Shown: positions 1 through 10,454 of the stretch, piece by piece
How positions within the stretch are numbered: the stretch's first letter is position 1
Layout: every line of letters begins with the position of its first letter
Source of the DNA: Streptomyces sp. HUAS CB01
GTDB taxonomy: Bacteria; Actinomycetota; Actinomycetes; Streptomycetales; Streptomycetaceae
DNA: 64,000 nucleotides
NCBI RefSeq assembly: GCF_030406905.1
Contig: NZ_CP129137.1
Coordinates: 3,926,001 to 3,990,000, forward strand
Reading direction: 5' to 3'
Program-made: the position numbers and the translations under genes
Notes under the pieces: model-generated
What the model saw: the letters and a program-made list of their open reading frames with translations, nothing else
The model's database searches: none
Told to the model about the DNA's origin: nothing

Positions 1-663
1 GCTCTTCATCACCGGGACGTGCTTCTTGCGCAGCAGGTGGAAGGCGGCGATGCCGACCATGAACGCACCGCCGGTGAGGAAGGCGGCGGTGAGTGTGTGG
101 AAGACCTGCGTGAGGGTGGTGTTCTGGGTCAGCACCAGCCAGAAGTCGGTGAGCTCCGCACGGCCGTTCTCCTGGTTGATCCGGTAGCCGACCGGGTGCT
201 GCATCCAGGAGTTGGCCGCCAGGATGAAGTACGCGGACAGGATCGTGCCGATCGAGACCATCCAGATGCAGGCGAGGTGGATCTTCTTCGGGAGCTTGTC
301 CCAGCCGAAGATCCACAGCCCGATGAAGGTGGACTCGAAGAAGAAGGCGATCAGCGCCTCGAAGGCGAGCGGGGCGCCGAAGACATCGCCGACGAAGCGC
401 GAGTAGTCGGACCAGTTCATGCCGAACTGGAACTCCTGCACGATGCCCGTGACGACACCCATGGCGATGTTGATCAGGAAGAGCTTGCCCCAGAACTTGG
501 TCGCCCTGAGGTACTTCTCCTTGCCGGTGCGCACCCACGCCGTCTGCAGGCCGGCCGTCAGCGCGGCCAGCGAGATCGTCAGAGGAACGAAGAGGAAGTG
601 GTAGACGGTGGTGATGCCGAACTGCCAGCGGGCCAGTGTCTCTGGCGCCAGAGCGAGGTCCAC
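1..663 (-). CDS. cydA: Cytochrome bd oxidase subunit I, 5' part (truncated by window edge)
   Basis: This is the catalytic subunit of the membrane quinol oxidase, which takes electrons from quinol to oxygen at low oxygen tension. The 221 visible residues align closely with the family. His22 (in YHFLF) and Glu102 and Glu110 (in FEALIAFFFES) match the high-spin haem region, and His189 (FHT) matches a second haem ligand. WGKLF and EFQFGMNWS are also family signatures. Several membrane helices are present. The GTG start at 663 is chosen because AAGGAG lies just upstream. The C-terminal half, including the quinol-binding loop, lies outside the window. A palindrome matching the Rex redox-repressor operator lies about 106 bp upstream of the start, so NADH/NAD+ control is likely. 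Confidence 0.95.
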   Translation of the reverse strand, partial: MDLALAPETLARWQFGITTVYHFLFVPLTISLAALTAGLQTAWVRTGKEKYLRATKFWGKLFLINIAMGVVTGIVQEFQFGMNWSDYSRFVGDVFGAPLAFEALIAFFFESTFIGLWIFGWDKLPKKIHLACIWMVSIGTILSAYFILAANSWMQHPVGYRINQENGRAELTDFWLVLTQNTTLTQVFHTLTAAFLTGGAFMVGIAAFHLLRKKHVPVMKS

Positions 664-768
664 GTCGTCTCTCCTTACGTCGGCGTGGTCACATCGGCGT
701 GCTCGTCGCGTATGTCACGGCAGTTTGCCCAGTAAATCCATGACATAGCGGGAGCTTCCGCTCACGCT

Positions 769-784
769 TGTGAACGCGTTCACA
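769..784. promoter_or_regulatory. Rex-type operator upstream of cydA
   Basis: The perfect 16-bp palindrome TGTGAACGCGTTCACA fits the Rex consensus TTGTGAA-N4-TTCACAA. It lies between the divergent cydA gene and the rightward cyclophilin-like frame. Rex is known in Streptomyces to repress the cyd operon until the NADH/NAD+ ratio rises. Binding here is inferred from sequence match and position. Confidence 0.85.
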
Positions 785-797
785 TTCACAAGCAATT

Positions 798-1252
798 ATG
801 ACCCATACGAAATCCGAACCTGCGAGCGGGGTCCCGGTAGGAGCCCACCGGCCGGTCGGTACGTGGGGCGGGCAGCTCACCGCGACCATCGACGACACCC
901 CGACCGGCACGGCGCTCGCGGGCGTCCTCCCGGTCTCCGCCCCCGCACGGGTCTCGGGCGAGGAGGTGCACTTCACGGTGTTCCCGGCCGGACCGATCGC
1001 CGGGGCGTCGGCCCCTCTCCCACCGGCCCTCGAGGCCGACGTCCGCCAGGTCGTCGAACCCGGCACGGTCGCGTTCTGGACGGAGGGCGACGCGCCGGCC
1101 CTCCCCTGTCCGACGCCCGTCTCCCCCGGGGACGAATGCCGGCCGGCGAGCCACTGCCACACCGTGGGCCGCCGCGTGGACGGCGACCCGCGCGTCCTCG
1201 CGACGGTACGTCCGGGCGATCCGGTCCACGTGGAAAGGGCGAAACGGACTGA
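798..1252 (+). pseudogene. Cyclophilin-like fold protein, probably frameshifted near its 3' end
   Basis: From ATG 798 the frame has strong third-position G/C and encodes about 150 residues. Features resembling small cyclophilin-like domain proteins (DUF3830/Cyclophil_like) include GEEVHFTVFPAGP, VEPGTVAFWTEGDAP and a final RPGDPVHVERA. The expected domain ends around residue 147, yet this frame has no stop there. It continues open through the antisense of the aminotransferase and into the LacI-family gene. A stop (TGA 1250-1252) lies in the neighbouring frame immediately after the domain, so a one-base indel near 1240 is the simplest explanation. It could be a real decayed gene or a sequencing error. 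Function is unknown. It is divergent from cydA and shares its Rex-operator intergenic region. Confidence 0.5.
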
Positions 1253-1448
1253 TCACCCTCGTCGCGCACCCGCGCCACCGGCGATGCGGGGCTCACCCGC
1301 ACCCGGCCCGTCACGAACCCGGCAATGGCGCCGAGTGCCCGCCCCCGCTCCGCGCGGAACCGGCGTGCGGAACCCGCGACACGCCGATCGCCCGCACCCG
1401 GGTACCGGGGTGCGGGCGATCACGGGATCCGCGTCGGTAGGTCGGCGG

Positions 1449-2528
1449 CTACATCCTGCTGCGGAACGCGTCCGCCGCGTGCAGGAAGATGTCGTTCGCC
1501 TCGGACTCGCCGATGGTGACCCGCACTCCCTCGCCCGGGAACGGCCGCACCACGACCCCGGCCTCCTCACAGGCCGCGGCGAACTCGGCCGTGCGCTCCC
1601 CGAGCCGCAGCCAGACGAAGTTCGCCTGCGTGGGCGGCACCGTCCAGCCCTGCTTCACCAGCCCCTCGTACACCCGCGACCGCTCCGCCACGAGCGCGCC
1701 GACCCGGCCCAGGAGTTCGTCCTCCGCCTGCAGCGAGGCGACCGCCGCGTCCTGGGCGAGCTGGCTGACGCCGAACGGGACCGCCGTCTTGCGCAGCGCG
1801 GCGGCGACCGGCTCGTGGGCGACCGCGAAGCCGACCCGCAGCCCCGCCAGCCCGTAGGCCTTGGAGAAGGTGCGCAGGACCGCCACGTTCGGCCGCGAGC
1901 GGTAGATCTCCAGACCGTCCGGCACCTCGGCGTCCCGGATGAACTCGCGGTACGCCTCGTCCAGGACCACGAGCACGTCGGACGGGACCCGGTCGAGGAA
2001 CCGCTCCAGTTCCGCCCGGTGGACCACCGTGCCCGTCGGGTTGTTCGGGTTGCAGACGAAGATCAGCCGGGTCCGGTCGGTGACCGCGTCCGCCATCGCG
2101 TCAAGGTCGTGCACATCGCCCGAGGTCAGCGGCACGGGCACCGACGTGGCCCCGCTGATCTGGGTGATGATCGGGTACGCCTCGAAGGACCGCCAGGCGT
2201 AGATGACCTCGTCGCCCGGTCCCGAGGTGGCCTGCAGCAGCTGCTGCGCGACGCCCACCGAGCCGGTGCCCGTCGCCAGGTGCGAGACCGGCACCCCGAA
2301 GCGGTCGGCGAGCTCGTTCATCAGCCCGGTACAGGCCATGTCCGGGTAGCGGTTGAAAACGCCCGCGGCCGCGACGGCCCTCTCCATCACGCCCGGGAGC
2401 GGCGGGTAGGGGTTCTCATTGGAGGAAAGCTTGAACGCGACCGGCCCGCCGGCAGCGGCGGGCTTGCCGGGCTTGTATGTGGGGATGCCGTCCAGCTCGG
2501 CGCGCAGCTTGGGGCTCGTCTCGCTCAC
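1449..2528 (-). CDS. Histidinol-phosphate/aromatic aminotransferase-like PLP enzyme
   Basis: This is a fold-type I aminotransferase of the HisC family (359 aa). SSNENPYPP near the N-terminus, CNPNNPTGT at about residue 159, DEAYREF at 190 and the PLP-lysine motif [11 protein letters not shown] (Lys223) are all present. The family moves an amino group between glutamate and histidinol phosphate or aromatic keto acids. No his genes are adjacent, so this is more likely a second HisC or an aromatic aminotransferase than the histidine operon enzyme. The start is GTG 2528, preceded by GAGGAGGACC; an in-frame upstream start at 2567 lacks a comparable ribosome site. The gene converges towards the cyclophilin-like frame. 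Confidence 0.85.
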   Translation of the reverse strand: MSETSPKLRAELDGIPTYKPGKPAAAGGPVAFKLSSNENPYPPLPGVMERAVAAAGVFNRYPDMACTGLMNELADRFGVPVSHLATGTGSVGVAQQLLQATSGPGDEVIYAWRSFEAYPIITQISGATSVPVPLTSGDVHDLDAMADAVTDRTRLIFVCNPNNPTGTVVHRAELERFLDRVPSDVLVVLDEAYREFIRDAEVPDGLEIYRSRPNVAVLRTFSKAYGLAGLRVGFAVAHEPVAAALRKTAVPFGVSQLAQDAAVASLQAEDELLGRVGALVAERSRVYEGLVKQGWTVPPTQANFVWLRLGERTAEFAAACEEAGVVVRPFPGEGVRVTIGESEANDIFLHAADAFRSRM

Positions 2529-2915
2529 CGCAGGTCCTCCTCGACCGTCGTGCATCGTGCTCACCAATACTGCTCACCCTATGAGGATTCCTCGCCGCCG
2601 CGCAGGGGAGAGCCGGCAACAACCCGGGAACGGACCGCGAGCGGCGACGAGGGGGAGGGGCGCTCTTCGGATCACCGCGCGCCGGTGGCTCACTCCGTGG
2701 CGCGCATCCCTCGTAGTGGTGAGTTGAGACCTCTTCGAGACCTCGACCATTCGGCAGGCCCTCACCGGTCGGCAACCATGAGACAGTCTCGAAATGCACC
2801 AACTACCTTTGTTTCCAAGGCAATTGACGCCACATGGCCTTGCAGAAACGTGCCTGTCAACGCCTGCATATGCGACCGGCTCCACCACCCCGCCTCGCCC
2901 TACTATCGGCCTGCC
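2529..2915. promoter_or_regulatory. Divergent promoter region between aminotransferase and LacI-family genes
   Basis: This 387-bp gene-free stretch must hold the promoters of both divergent genes. The visible structure is two direct copies of GAGACCTC (2726-2733 and 2737-2744, 11 bp apart) and the palindrome GAGACAGTCTC at 2780-2790. These could be operator half-sites for the adjacent LacI-type regulator. No clear -35/-10 pair was assigned. Confidence 0.4.
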
Positions 2916-4028
2916 ATGACAGCAGCAGGGAAGCACCAGGTGAGCCGGACGGAGACATCACGCCGGGGCAGCCGGCAAGGCCGGGCGGGCATCCGGGACG
3001 TAGCCGCCGCAGCCGGTGTCTCCATCACGACTGTCTCGGACGCACTGAACGGAAAGGGCCGGCTACCGGACGCCACCCGCCGCCATGTCCGCGAGGTCGC
3101 CGACCGGCTGGGCTACCGCCCGTCCGCCGCGGCGCGCACGCTCCGTACCGGCAAGTCCGGACTCATCGGCCTCACGGTGACGACGTACGGGGAAGAACCG
3201 TTCACCTTCACGGAGTTCGCGTACTTCGCGGAGATGGCGAGAGCCGCCACCTCCGCCGCGCTCGCCCGTGGATACGCACTGGTCATCCTCCCCGCCACCT
3301 CACGCCACGACGTCTGGTCCAACGTCGCACTCGACGGCACCGTCGTGATCGACCCGTCGGACCACGACCCCGTGGTCACCGAGCTCGTCCGCCAGGGCCT
3401 GCCCGTCGTCTCCGACGGCCGCCCTGCGGGTACCCTCCCCGTCACCGCCTGGGTCGACAACGACCACGAGGCCGCCGTGCTCGAACTGCTCGACCATCTG
3501 GCGGCCGGTGGCGCACGCCGGATCGGCCTGCTCACCGGGACCACCACGGACACCTACACCCGGCTCTCGACCACGGCCTATCTCAACTGGTGCGAACGCG
3601 TCGGCCAGGACCCGGTCTACGAGGCGTACCCCGCGCACGACCCGTGCGCCGGGGCGGTCGCCGCCGACCGGCTGCTCGCCCGTCCGGACCGTCCCGACGC
3701 GGTGTACGGGCTCTTCGACCCGAACGGCACGGACCTGCTCGCCGCCGCCCGCCGGTACGGACTCCGCGTCCCCGACGATCTCCTGCTCGTCTGCTGCAGC
3801 GAGTCCACCGTGTACGCCAACACGGAGCCGTCGATCACCACGCTCTCGCTCAAACCGCGGCGCATCGGCACCGCCGTGGTCCAGTTGCTGATCGACGCGA
3901 TCGAGGGAGTGGACGGCGGCGGCCCGGTCGAGCAGGTGATACCGACCGAACTCATCGTGCGGACGTCGTCGCAGCGGCGTTCCCCGCGTACGACGGTGAG
4001 CGCCCCGCGGTCGCCTTCCCAGGACTAG
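2916..4028 (+). CDS. LacI/GalR-family transcriptional regulator
   Basis: This is a DNA-binding repressor-type protein of 370 aa. An N-terminal helix-turn-helix (about residues 24-45: IRDVAAAAGVSITTVSDALN) is followed by the hinge RPSAAARTLRTGKSGLIGL. A periplasmic-binding-protein-like effector domain continues to about residue 350 (GRPAGTLPVTAWVDNDHEAA and ALYGLFDPNG-type segments are visible). The ATG at 2916 is used; an in-frame GTG at 2940 is an alternative. Unlike typical members, the effector identity cannot be read from neighbours: no sugar transport or catabolic gene is adjacent. Repeated GAGAC elements upstream are candidate operators. Confidence 0.88.
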   Translation: MTAAGKHQVSRTETSRRGSRQGRAGIRDVAAAAGVSITTVSDALNGKGRLPDATRRHVREVADRLGYRPSAAARTLRTGKSGLIGLTVTTYGEEPFTFTEFAYFAEMARAATSAALARGYALVILPATSRHDVWSNVALDGTVVIDPSDHDPVVTELVRQGLPVVSDGRPAGTLPVTAWVDNDHEAAVLELLDHLAAGGARRIGLLTGTTTDTYTRLSTTAYLNWCERVGQDPVYEAYPAHDPCAGAVAADRLLARPDRPDAVYGLFDPNGTDLLAAARRYGLRVPDDLLLVCCSESTVYANTEPSITTLSLKPRRIGTAVVQLLIDAIEGVDGGGPVEQVIPTELIVRTSSQRRSPRTTVSAPRSPSQD

Positions 4029-4201
4029 ACCAACGCAATTGGGGCGAAACGACCGGTGAACCGGTGGTGTACCCGGATTCAGCACCCCTGGTGCGTCACA
4101 CAGCACGATCCGCATTCCTATGATGGGCGCACGACACCGCGGACCGTCCCCGACCAGGCCGGTCCGGCGGTGAGGGCGGTGCGACGGTGGTGGAGGGGTC
4201 G

Positions 4202-5470
4202 ATGACTCAGGGGGCCGGTCAAGGACCCGTGGTGCGTACGGCGACGTTGCGCGACTTCCGCGTCCCGCCGTACGCACAGGTTCCGGTGCAGTCGCAGTCC
4301 TCTTCCCACGAGTACGTGCTCGCGCACCCCGAGGACTCAGTCCCACAGGCGGTTCCTCCCCGGGCCGGCGAGCCCGCCGCGCAGCCGGCACCCGCCACCG
4401 GGCCCGAGACCCCGCCCCGCACGGCTCCCGAGGCGGAGCCCGGCGGCGACCAGGCGGCCCCGGTCCGCACCGAGGACACCGTCCCCCAGGCGCCGCCGGT
4501 CCACCCCGGCAACGCCTTCCCGGACGACGAACCGCCCGAGGGCTACACCCCCACCGAACGCGACCTGCCGGTGATCAACCGCGGCGACACCGTCCAGGTG
4601 ACCGTCGCCGCCGCCCCCGAACAGCCCGAACCGGCCGCCGAGGGCCTCGGCCCGCTCTATGTGGTCGGGGATGTCCACGGCTATCTGGAGGAGCTCGTCG
4701 CCGCGCTCACCGCCCAGGGCCTCGTCGACGCCGAAGGCCACTGGTCCGCGGGCAACACCCGGTTGTGGTTCCTGGGCGACTTCACCGACCGCGGCCCGGA
4801 CGGCATCGGCGTCATCGACCTCGTGATGCGGCTCTCGGCCGAGGCCGCGGCGGCCGGCGGGTACTGCAAGGCCCTGATGGGCAATCACGAGCTGCTGCTC
4901 ATCGGCGCCAAGCGCTTCGGGGACACGCCGGTCAACTCGGGCGCGGGCACCGCCACCTTCCAGGCGGCCTGGCTCCTCAACGGCGGCCAGAAGAGCGACA
5001 TGGACCGCCTCCAGGACGTCCATCTGCAGTGGATGTCCCGGCTCGACGCGGTGGTGGAGGAGGACGGGCATCTGCTGATGCACTCCGACACGACCGCCTA
5101 CCTCGACTACGGCACCACGATCGAGGACGTCAACGACAAGGTCCACGAGATCATCAACCGCAACGACGCGGACGAGTGCTGGGACCTCTTCCGCAAGTTC
5201 ACCAAGCGCTTCGCCTTCCGGGACGACGACGGCCCGCAGGCCGTCCGGGAACTGCTCGCCACTTACGGCGGCGGCCGTGTCGTCCACGGCCACAGCCCCA
5301 TCCCCTATCTGCTGGGCGAGGTCGGCACCGAGGACGCGGACGGCGAGGGGAACTCGGAGCCACTGGTGGAAGGACCCCACGTGTACGCGGACGGGCTCGC
5401 CATCGCCATGGACGGCGGAGTGACCATGGCCGGAAAGCTGCTGGTGGCCCAACTCCCCCTGCAGGGCTGA
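4202..5470 (+). CDS. Metallophosphoesterase with long disordered N-terminus
   Basis: This is a calcineurin-like (PPP-type) phosphoesterase of 422 aa. About 145 N-terminal residues are Pro/Glu-rich and likely disordered. The catalytic core follows with GDVHG (Asp157, His159), GDFTDRG (from about residue 192) and GNHE (Asn228, His229), plus a late GHSPIPY histidine motif. These residues ligate a di-metal centre that hydrolyses phosphoesters. Substrate is unknown; the spacing resembles bacterial PrpA/ApaH-like Ser/Thr phosphatases. ATG 4202 is preferred over the upstream GTG 4187 because GGAGGGG ends three bases before it. It stands alone between the LacI-type gene and a membrane-protein gene. 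Confidence 0.85.
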   Translation: MTQGAGQGPVVRTATLRDFRVPPYAQVPVQSQSSSHEYVLAHPEDSVPQAVPPRAGEPAAQPAPATGPETPPRTAPEAEPGGDQAAPVRTEDTVPQAPPVHPGNAFPDDEPPEGYTPTERDLPVINRGDTVQVTVAAAPEQPEPAAEGLGPLYVVGDVHGYLEELVAALTAQGLVDAEGHWSAGNTRLWFLGDFTDRGPDGIGVIDLVMRLSAEAAAAGGYCKALMGNHELLLIGAKRFGDTPVNSGAGTATFQAAWLLNGGQKSDMDRLQDVHLQWMSRLDAVVEEDGHLLMHSDTTAYLDYGTTIEDVNDKVHEIINRNDADECWDLFRKFTKRFAFRDDDGPQAVRELLATYGGGRVVHGHSPIPYLLGEVGTEDADGEGNSEPLVEGPHVYADGLAIAMDGGVTMAGKLLVAQLPLQG

Positions 5471-5618
5471 GCCAATCCGGCGCAGGCGATTTCCGGAAAC
5501 CCCCTGTCACCCCGTGCCGTAACCGCTCTACCATCGGCTTATCCGTAGCAGGCTCTCCTCCGTTTCCGCCCAACTGCCCCCATCACGCGGGCAAACCGGC
5601 CCTACGGAGCATCGGGGG

Positions 5619-6431
5619 ATGCACATGAACAGCGCTCCGCACCTGCTGGCCGAGGACCGCGCCGAGTACGAGCGCATCCTCGACGACGCGCTGCGCAACG
5701 CGCACGACCGTCCAGAACTCGACGGCATGGGCAAGCGGCTCAACGCCGAACAGCTGCGCACGATGGCTCTGAACGCCACCGCGCTCATCACCAGCGCCGC
5801 CGCGGCCGAGTACGACCACTTCGTGAAGGTCCGCGAGGAGACACGCACCTCCTCGGGGACGTCCGTCGGCCAGTCGGTCCTCGGTCCGGCCGCCGAGGCG
5901 GGCGCCGGCTTCGCCGCCGTGCTCACCGTTCTGGCGCCGGTCCTCGCGGGCACCGCCGCGCTCATCTTCCTGCTCGTCGGTTACGTCCTGAAGGCCGTCA
6001 GCCCCGACGCCGCCTTCGCGGACACCCTGCTGACGGCGGGCTGGTTCTTCGGCGCGCTGACGGCGGCCGGACTCCTCGCCGCCGCGATCGGTCTGCTGAT
6101 CACGGCGCTCCGGAACGGCGCGACCCAGGTCCCCGCAGAGGAAGCGACCGGAGAACTGCCCGACGAGGTGGCACGCGCCAAGGAAGCCTGGCGGCACGCG
6201 CTGCTGGAACGGGGCGTCCTCCCCTTCCTGCGCACCGCCCTCGCGGACCCCAGCGCCGATCCCGCCTCCTCGGCCCCGCCCCGCCGGGTGAACCGCTTCC
6301 CCAAGGTCGGCTACAGCGGCCCCGACTTCTCGAGCCCGAGCGACGGCACCTCGGCCGGCTCCCGGCCGACGTTCACGAGCCCGGATTTCACCAGCCCGGA
6401 CTTCGGACCGCCGGAGCACCGGCCCGAGTAG
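5619..6431 (+). CDS. Two-helix membrane protein of unknown function
   Basis: This 270-residue protein was not recognised as a named family. An N-terminal acidic helical segment of about 90 residues is followed by two hydrophobic helices (roughly 95-125 and 135-165). A cytoplasmic-type tail ends in a repetitive Ser/Pro/Asp segment with the repeated unit TSPDF. ATG 5619 follows a run of five G; ATG 5625 is an equally possible start. It lies downstream of the phosphoesterase gene with a 148-bp gap, so it may have its own promoter. Confidence 0.75.
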   Translation: MHMNSAPHLLAEDRAEYERILDDALRNAHDRPELDGMGKRLNAEQLRTMALNATALITSAAAAEYDHFVKVREETRTSSGTSVGQSVLGPAAEAGAGFAAVLTVLAPVLAGTAALIFLLVGYVLKAVSPDAAFADTLLTAGWFFGALTAAGLLAAAIGLLITALRNGATQVPAEEATGELPDEVARAKEAWRHALLERGVLPFLRTALADPSADPASSAPPRRVNRFPKVGYSGPDFSSPSDGTSAGSRPTFTSPDFTSPDFGPPEHRPE

Positions 6432-6498
6432 CGGCACGGCGCGGCGACGGCACCGGCCCGTGACCCGTGTGGGGTCGCGGGCCGGTTCCCTCACCCGC

Positions 6499-8402
<1,904 letters not shown>

Positions 8403-8482
8403 TGTGCAAAGGTGTCACCACGCTAGCGCCCCGTCGGGCGTGCTGAACAGTGGGCCCCATCCGTTCTTGCGATGATCTGTCG

Positions 8483-9850
8483 GTGACTTCCTCTCAGCAG
8501 ACACCGGAACCGGACGACCGCCCGGGCGGTCCGCCGCACTCCCACGGCCACGCCCACGCCCATGCCCACGGTCACGGCCACGGTCCTGCCGCTCCCGTCT
8601 CGCGCCATCTGCGGCGGGTCATCGCTGCGGTGCTCATCCCGTTCGCCGCCGCGGTGGTGGTCGGTCTCGTCGCGCTCTGGCCGGGCGGGGCACCGGAGCA
8701 CGAGCGCACCGGTGTCGGCTTCGACCGGCAGACCGAACAGGCCCGGGTGGTCCGGGTGCAGGAGGTCGACTGCTCCGACGTGAACGCCGGACAGGTGCCG
8801 CCGACGGGGGACACCACGACCCCCGAGGGGCGCGAGGCGGTCAACTCCCAGCAGGGGAAGTGCAAGAAGGCGACCGTCGAGGTCACCACCGGAAAGGACA
8901 AGGGCCGTACGTTCGTCGAGGTCGTCCAGCCGGACGCCTCGCGCCAGCTGAAGCAGGGCCAGGAAGTGGTGGTGGCGTACGCGCCCGACGCCCCGCGCGA
9001 TCTCCAGTACTCGGTGAGCGACATCAACCGGGACTTCCCGATGATGCTGCTCGCGGGGATCTTCGCGGTCGTGGTGGTGCTGGTCGGGAGGCTGCGCGGG
9101 GTGATGGCGCTGATCGCGCTGGCCCTGAGCTTCGCCGTACTGACCCTGTTCATCCTGCCGGCGATCCTGCAGGGCTCGAATCCGCTGATCGTGGCAGTGA
9201 TCGGAGCCAGCGCGATCATGCTGATGGCGCTGTACCTCTGTCACGGCCTGAACGCCCGTACCTCGGTCGCGGTGCTCGGGACGCTGATCTCGCTGCTGCT
9301 GATCGGGCTGCTCGGCTCGGTGTTCATCGGCTGGGCGTCCCTGTCCGGCAACACCGACGACAACACCGGTCTGATCCACGGCCTGTTCCCGAACATCGAC
9401 ATGTCCGGCCTGCTGCTGGCGGGAGTCATCATCGGCTCGCTCGGCGTGCTCGACGACGTCACAGTGACCCAGACCTCGGCGGTCTGGGAACTGCACCAGG
9501 CGGACCCGGCGATGGGCCCTCGCGGCCTCTACAAGGCGGGCATCCGGATCGGTCGCGACCACATCGCCTCGGTCGTCAACACGCTCGTACTGGCGTATGC
9601 GGGCGCCTCGTTGCCCCTGCTCCTGCTGTTCTCGATCGCACAGTCGGGGGTGGGCACGGTGGCGACCAGCGAGCTGGTGGCGGAGGAGATCGTCCGGACG
9701 CTCATCGGTTCGATCGGTCTGGTGGCGTCGGTGCCGGTGACCACCGCACTGGCCGCTCTGGTCGTCTCCGCCGACCGGCCCGGCGGCACGGTGACCGGTG
9801 TGGCGGCGGGCGCGGTGCGCAGCAGGGGGCGCCGCCGGCGGGCGAAGTAG
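8483..9850 (+). CDS. YibE/F-family multi-spanning membrane protein with His-rich N-terminus
   Basis: This 455-residue protein has about eight membrane helices and the family's hallmark segments (GSLGVLDDVTVTQ, HGLNARTS, GHDHIASVVNTL-type). The YibE/F family is thought to be a transporter or membrane-maturation protein, but its substrate is not established. The first 35 residues contain alternating His-Gly/Ala (SHGHAHAHAHGHGHG), a likely metal-binding tail, followed by one helix and an extracytoplasmic domain of about 110 residues. GTG 8483 is used because its downstream codons carry the expected bias; GTG 8450 is an alternative. It is divergent from thiC and shares its upstream region. Confidence 0.85.
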   Translation: MTSSQQTPEPDDRPGGPPHSHGHAHAHAHGHGHGPAAPVSRHLRRVIAAVLIPFAAAVVVGLVALWPGGAPEHERTGVGFDRQTEQARVVRVQEVDCSDVNAGQVPPTGDTTTPEGREAVNSQQGKCKKATVEVTTGKDKGRTFVEVVQPDASRQLKQGQEVVVAYAPDAPRDLQYSVSDINRDFPMMLLAGIFAVVVVLVGRLRGVMALIALALSFAVLTLFILPAILQGSNPLIVAVIGASAIMLMALYLCHGLNARTSVAVLGTLISLLLIGLLGSVFIGWASLSGNTDDNTGLIHGLFPNIDMSGLLLAGVIIGSLGVLDDVTVTQTSAVWELHQADPAMGPRGLYKAGIRIGRDHIASVVNTLVLAYAGASLPLLLLFSIAQSGVGTVATSELVAEEIVRTLIGSIGLVASVPVTTALAALVVSADRPGGTVTGVAAGAVRSRGRRRRAK

Positions 9851-9907
9851 GTCCGTCGCGCACCGACGCGGCGGGCGCGGACCGGACCAGACGCGCCCGG
9901 ACGTCGG

Positions 9908-10342
9908 TCAGCCGGTGGCCTCCTCGGCGAGGATGCGGCCCAGGGCGGCCTCCAGGTTGTCCTCGAAGTCGCCGAGCGTGCGCTCCTGTCCCAGCGGAAC
10001 CAGCTTGTCGGTCCGGTCGAGGAAGGCCACCAGGGGTGCGGCGCCGGCCCGGAACAGCGCCCGGTCGACACCGACCTGGAGCCGGATGTGGACGTCGGAC
10101 AGCCCCTCGGGCTCGGTCGGGGCGATGTGGACATCGCCGTCCCCGCTGGGCCCGTTGATCCCGTCGAGCAGCAGCTCGCGTCCGAACGCCCAGGTCACGG
10201 GGGCGTCGCCGGGCAGATGGAAGGTCATGCGCACCGCATAGGGGTCTCTTGTCTCGTACGTGAGCTCCACAGGGATCCGGAAGGAGAGTTCCTCGGAGAC
10301 CAGGAAGCTCATCAGGACCTCTGCCTGAACCGACTCGCGCAT
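9908..10342 (-). CDS. ssgA: Sporulation cell-division regulator SsgA
   Basis: SsgA is a SALP-family protein that marks and activates sporulation septation sites in Streptomyces hyphae. The sequence begins MRESVQAEVLMSFLVSEE, and carries TFHLPGDAPVTWAFGRELL and LLDGINGPSGDGDVHI, essentially the S. coelicolor SsgA pattern. It is 144 aa long, slightly longer than the 136 aa I recall for S. coelicolor. ATG 10342 is chosen from this conserved N-terminus although the open frame extends upstream. The gene follows ssgR in the same orientation, with an A/T-rich 112-bp gap that should hold the SsgR-dependent promoter. Confidence 0.97.
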   Translation of the reverse strand: MRESVQAEVLMSFLVSEELSFRIPVELTYETRDPYAVRMTFHLPGDAPVTWAFGRELLLDGINGPSGDGDVHIAPTEPEGLSDVHIRLQVGVDRALFRAGAAPLVAFLDRTDKLVPLGQERTLGDFEDNLEAALGRILAEEATG

Positions 10343-10454
10343 CGTGTCAACCCCGCTGTGGATGAAGCACCTCGTGAAAACGGCCGGGAATGCTCCCCCG
10401 GGCGCACCCCGCCATCGTGCTGTAAGTGACCGATAGATCACAAGGAGTAATTTT

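Noticed and set aside
1254..2915. Continuation of the 798 frame across the antisense of the aminotransferase
   Set aside because: Stops are rare on antisense strands of high-GC genes; the sequence does not resemble any protein and the sense gene is intact.
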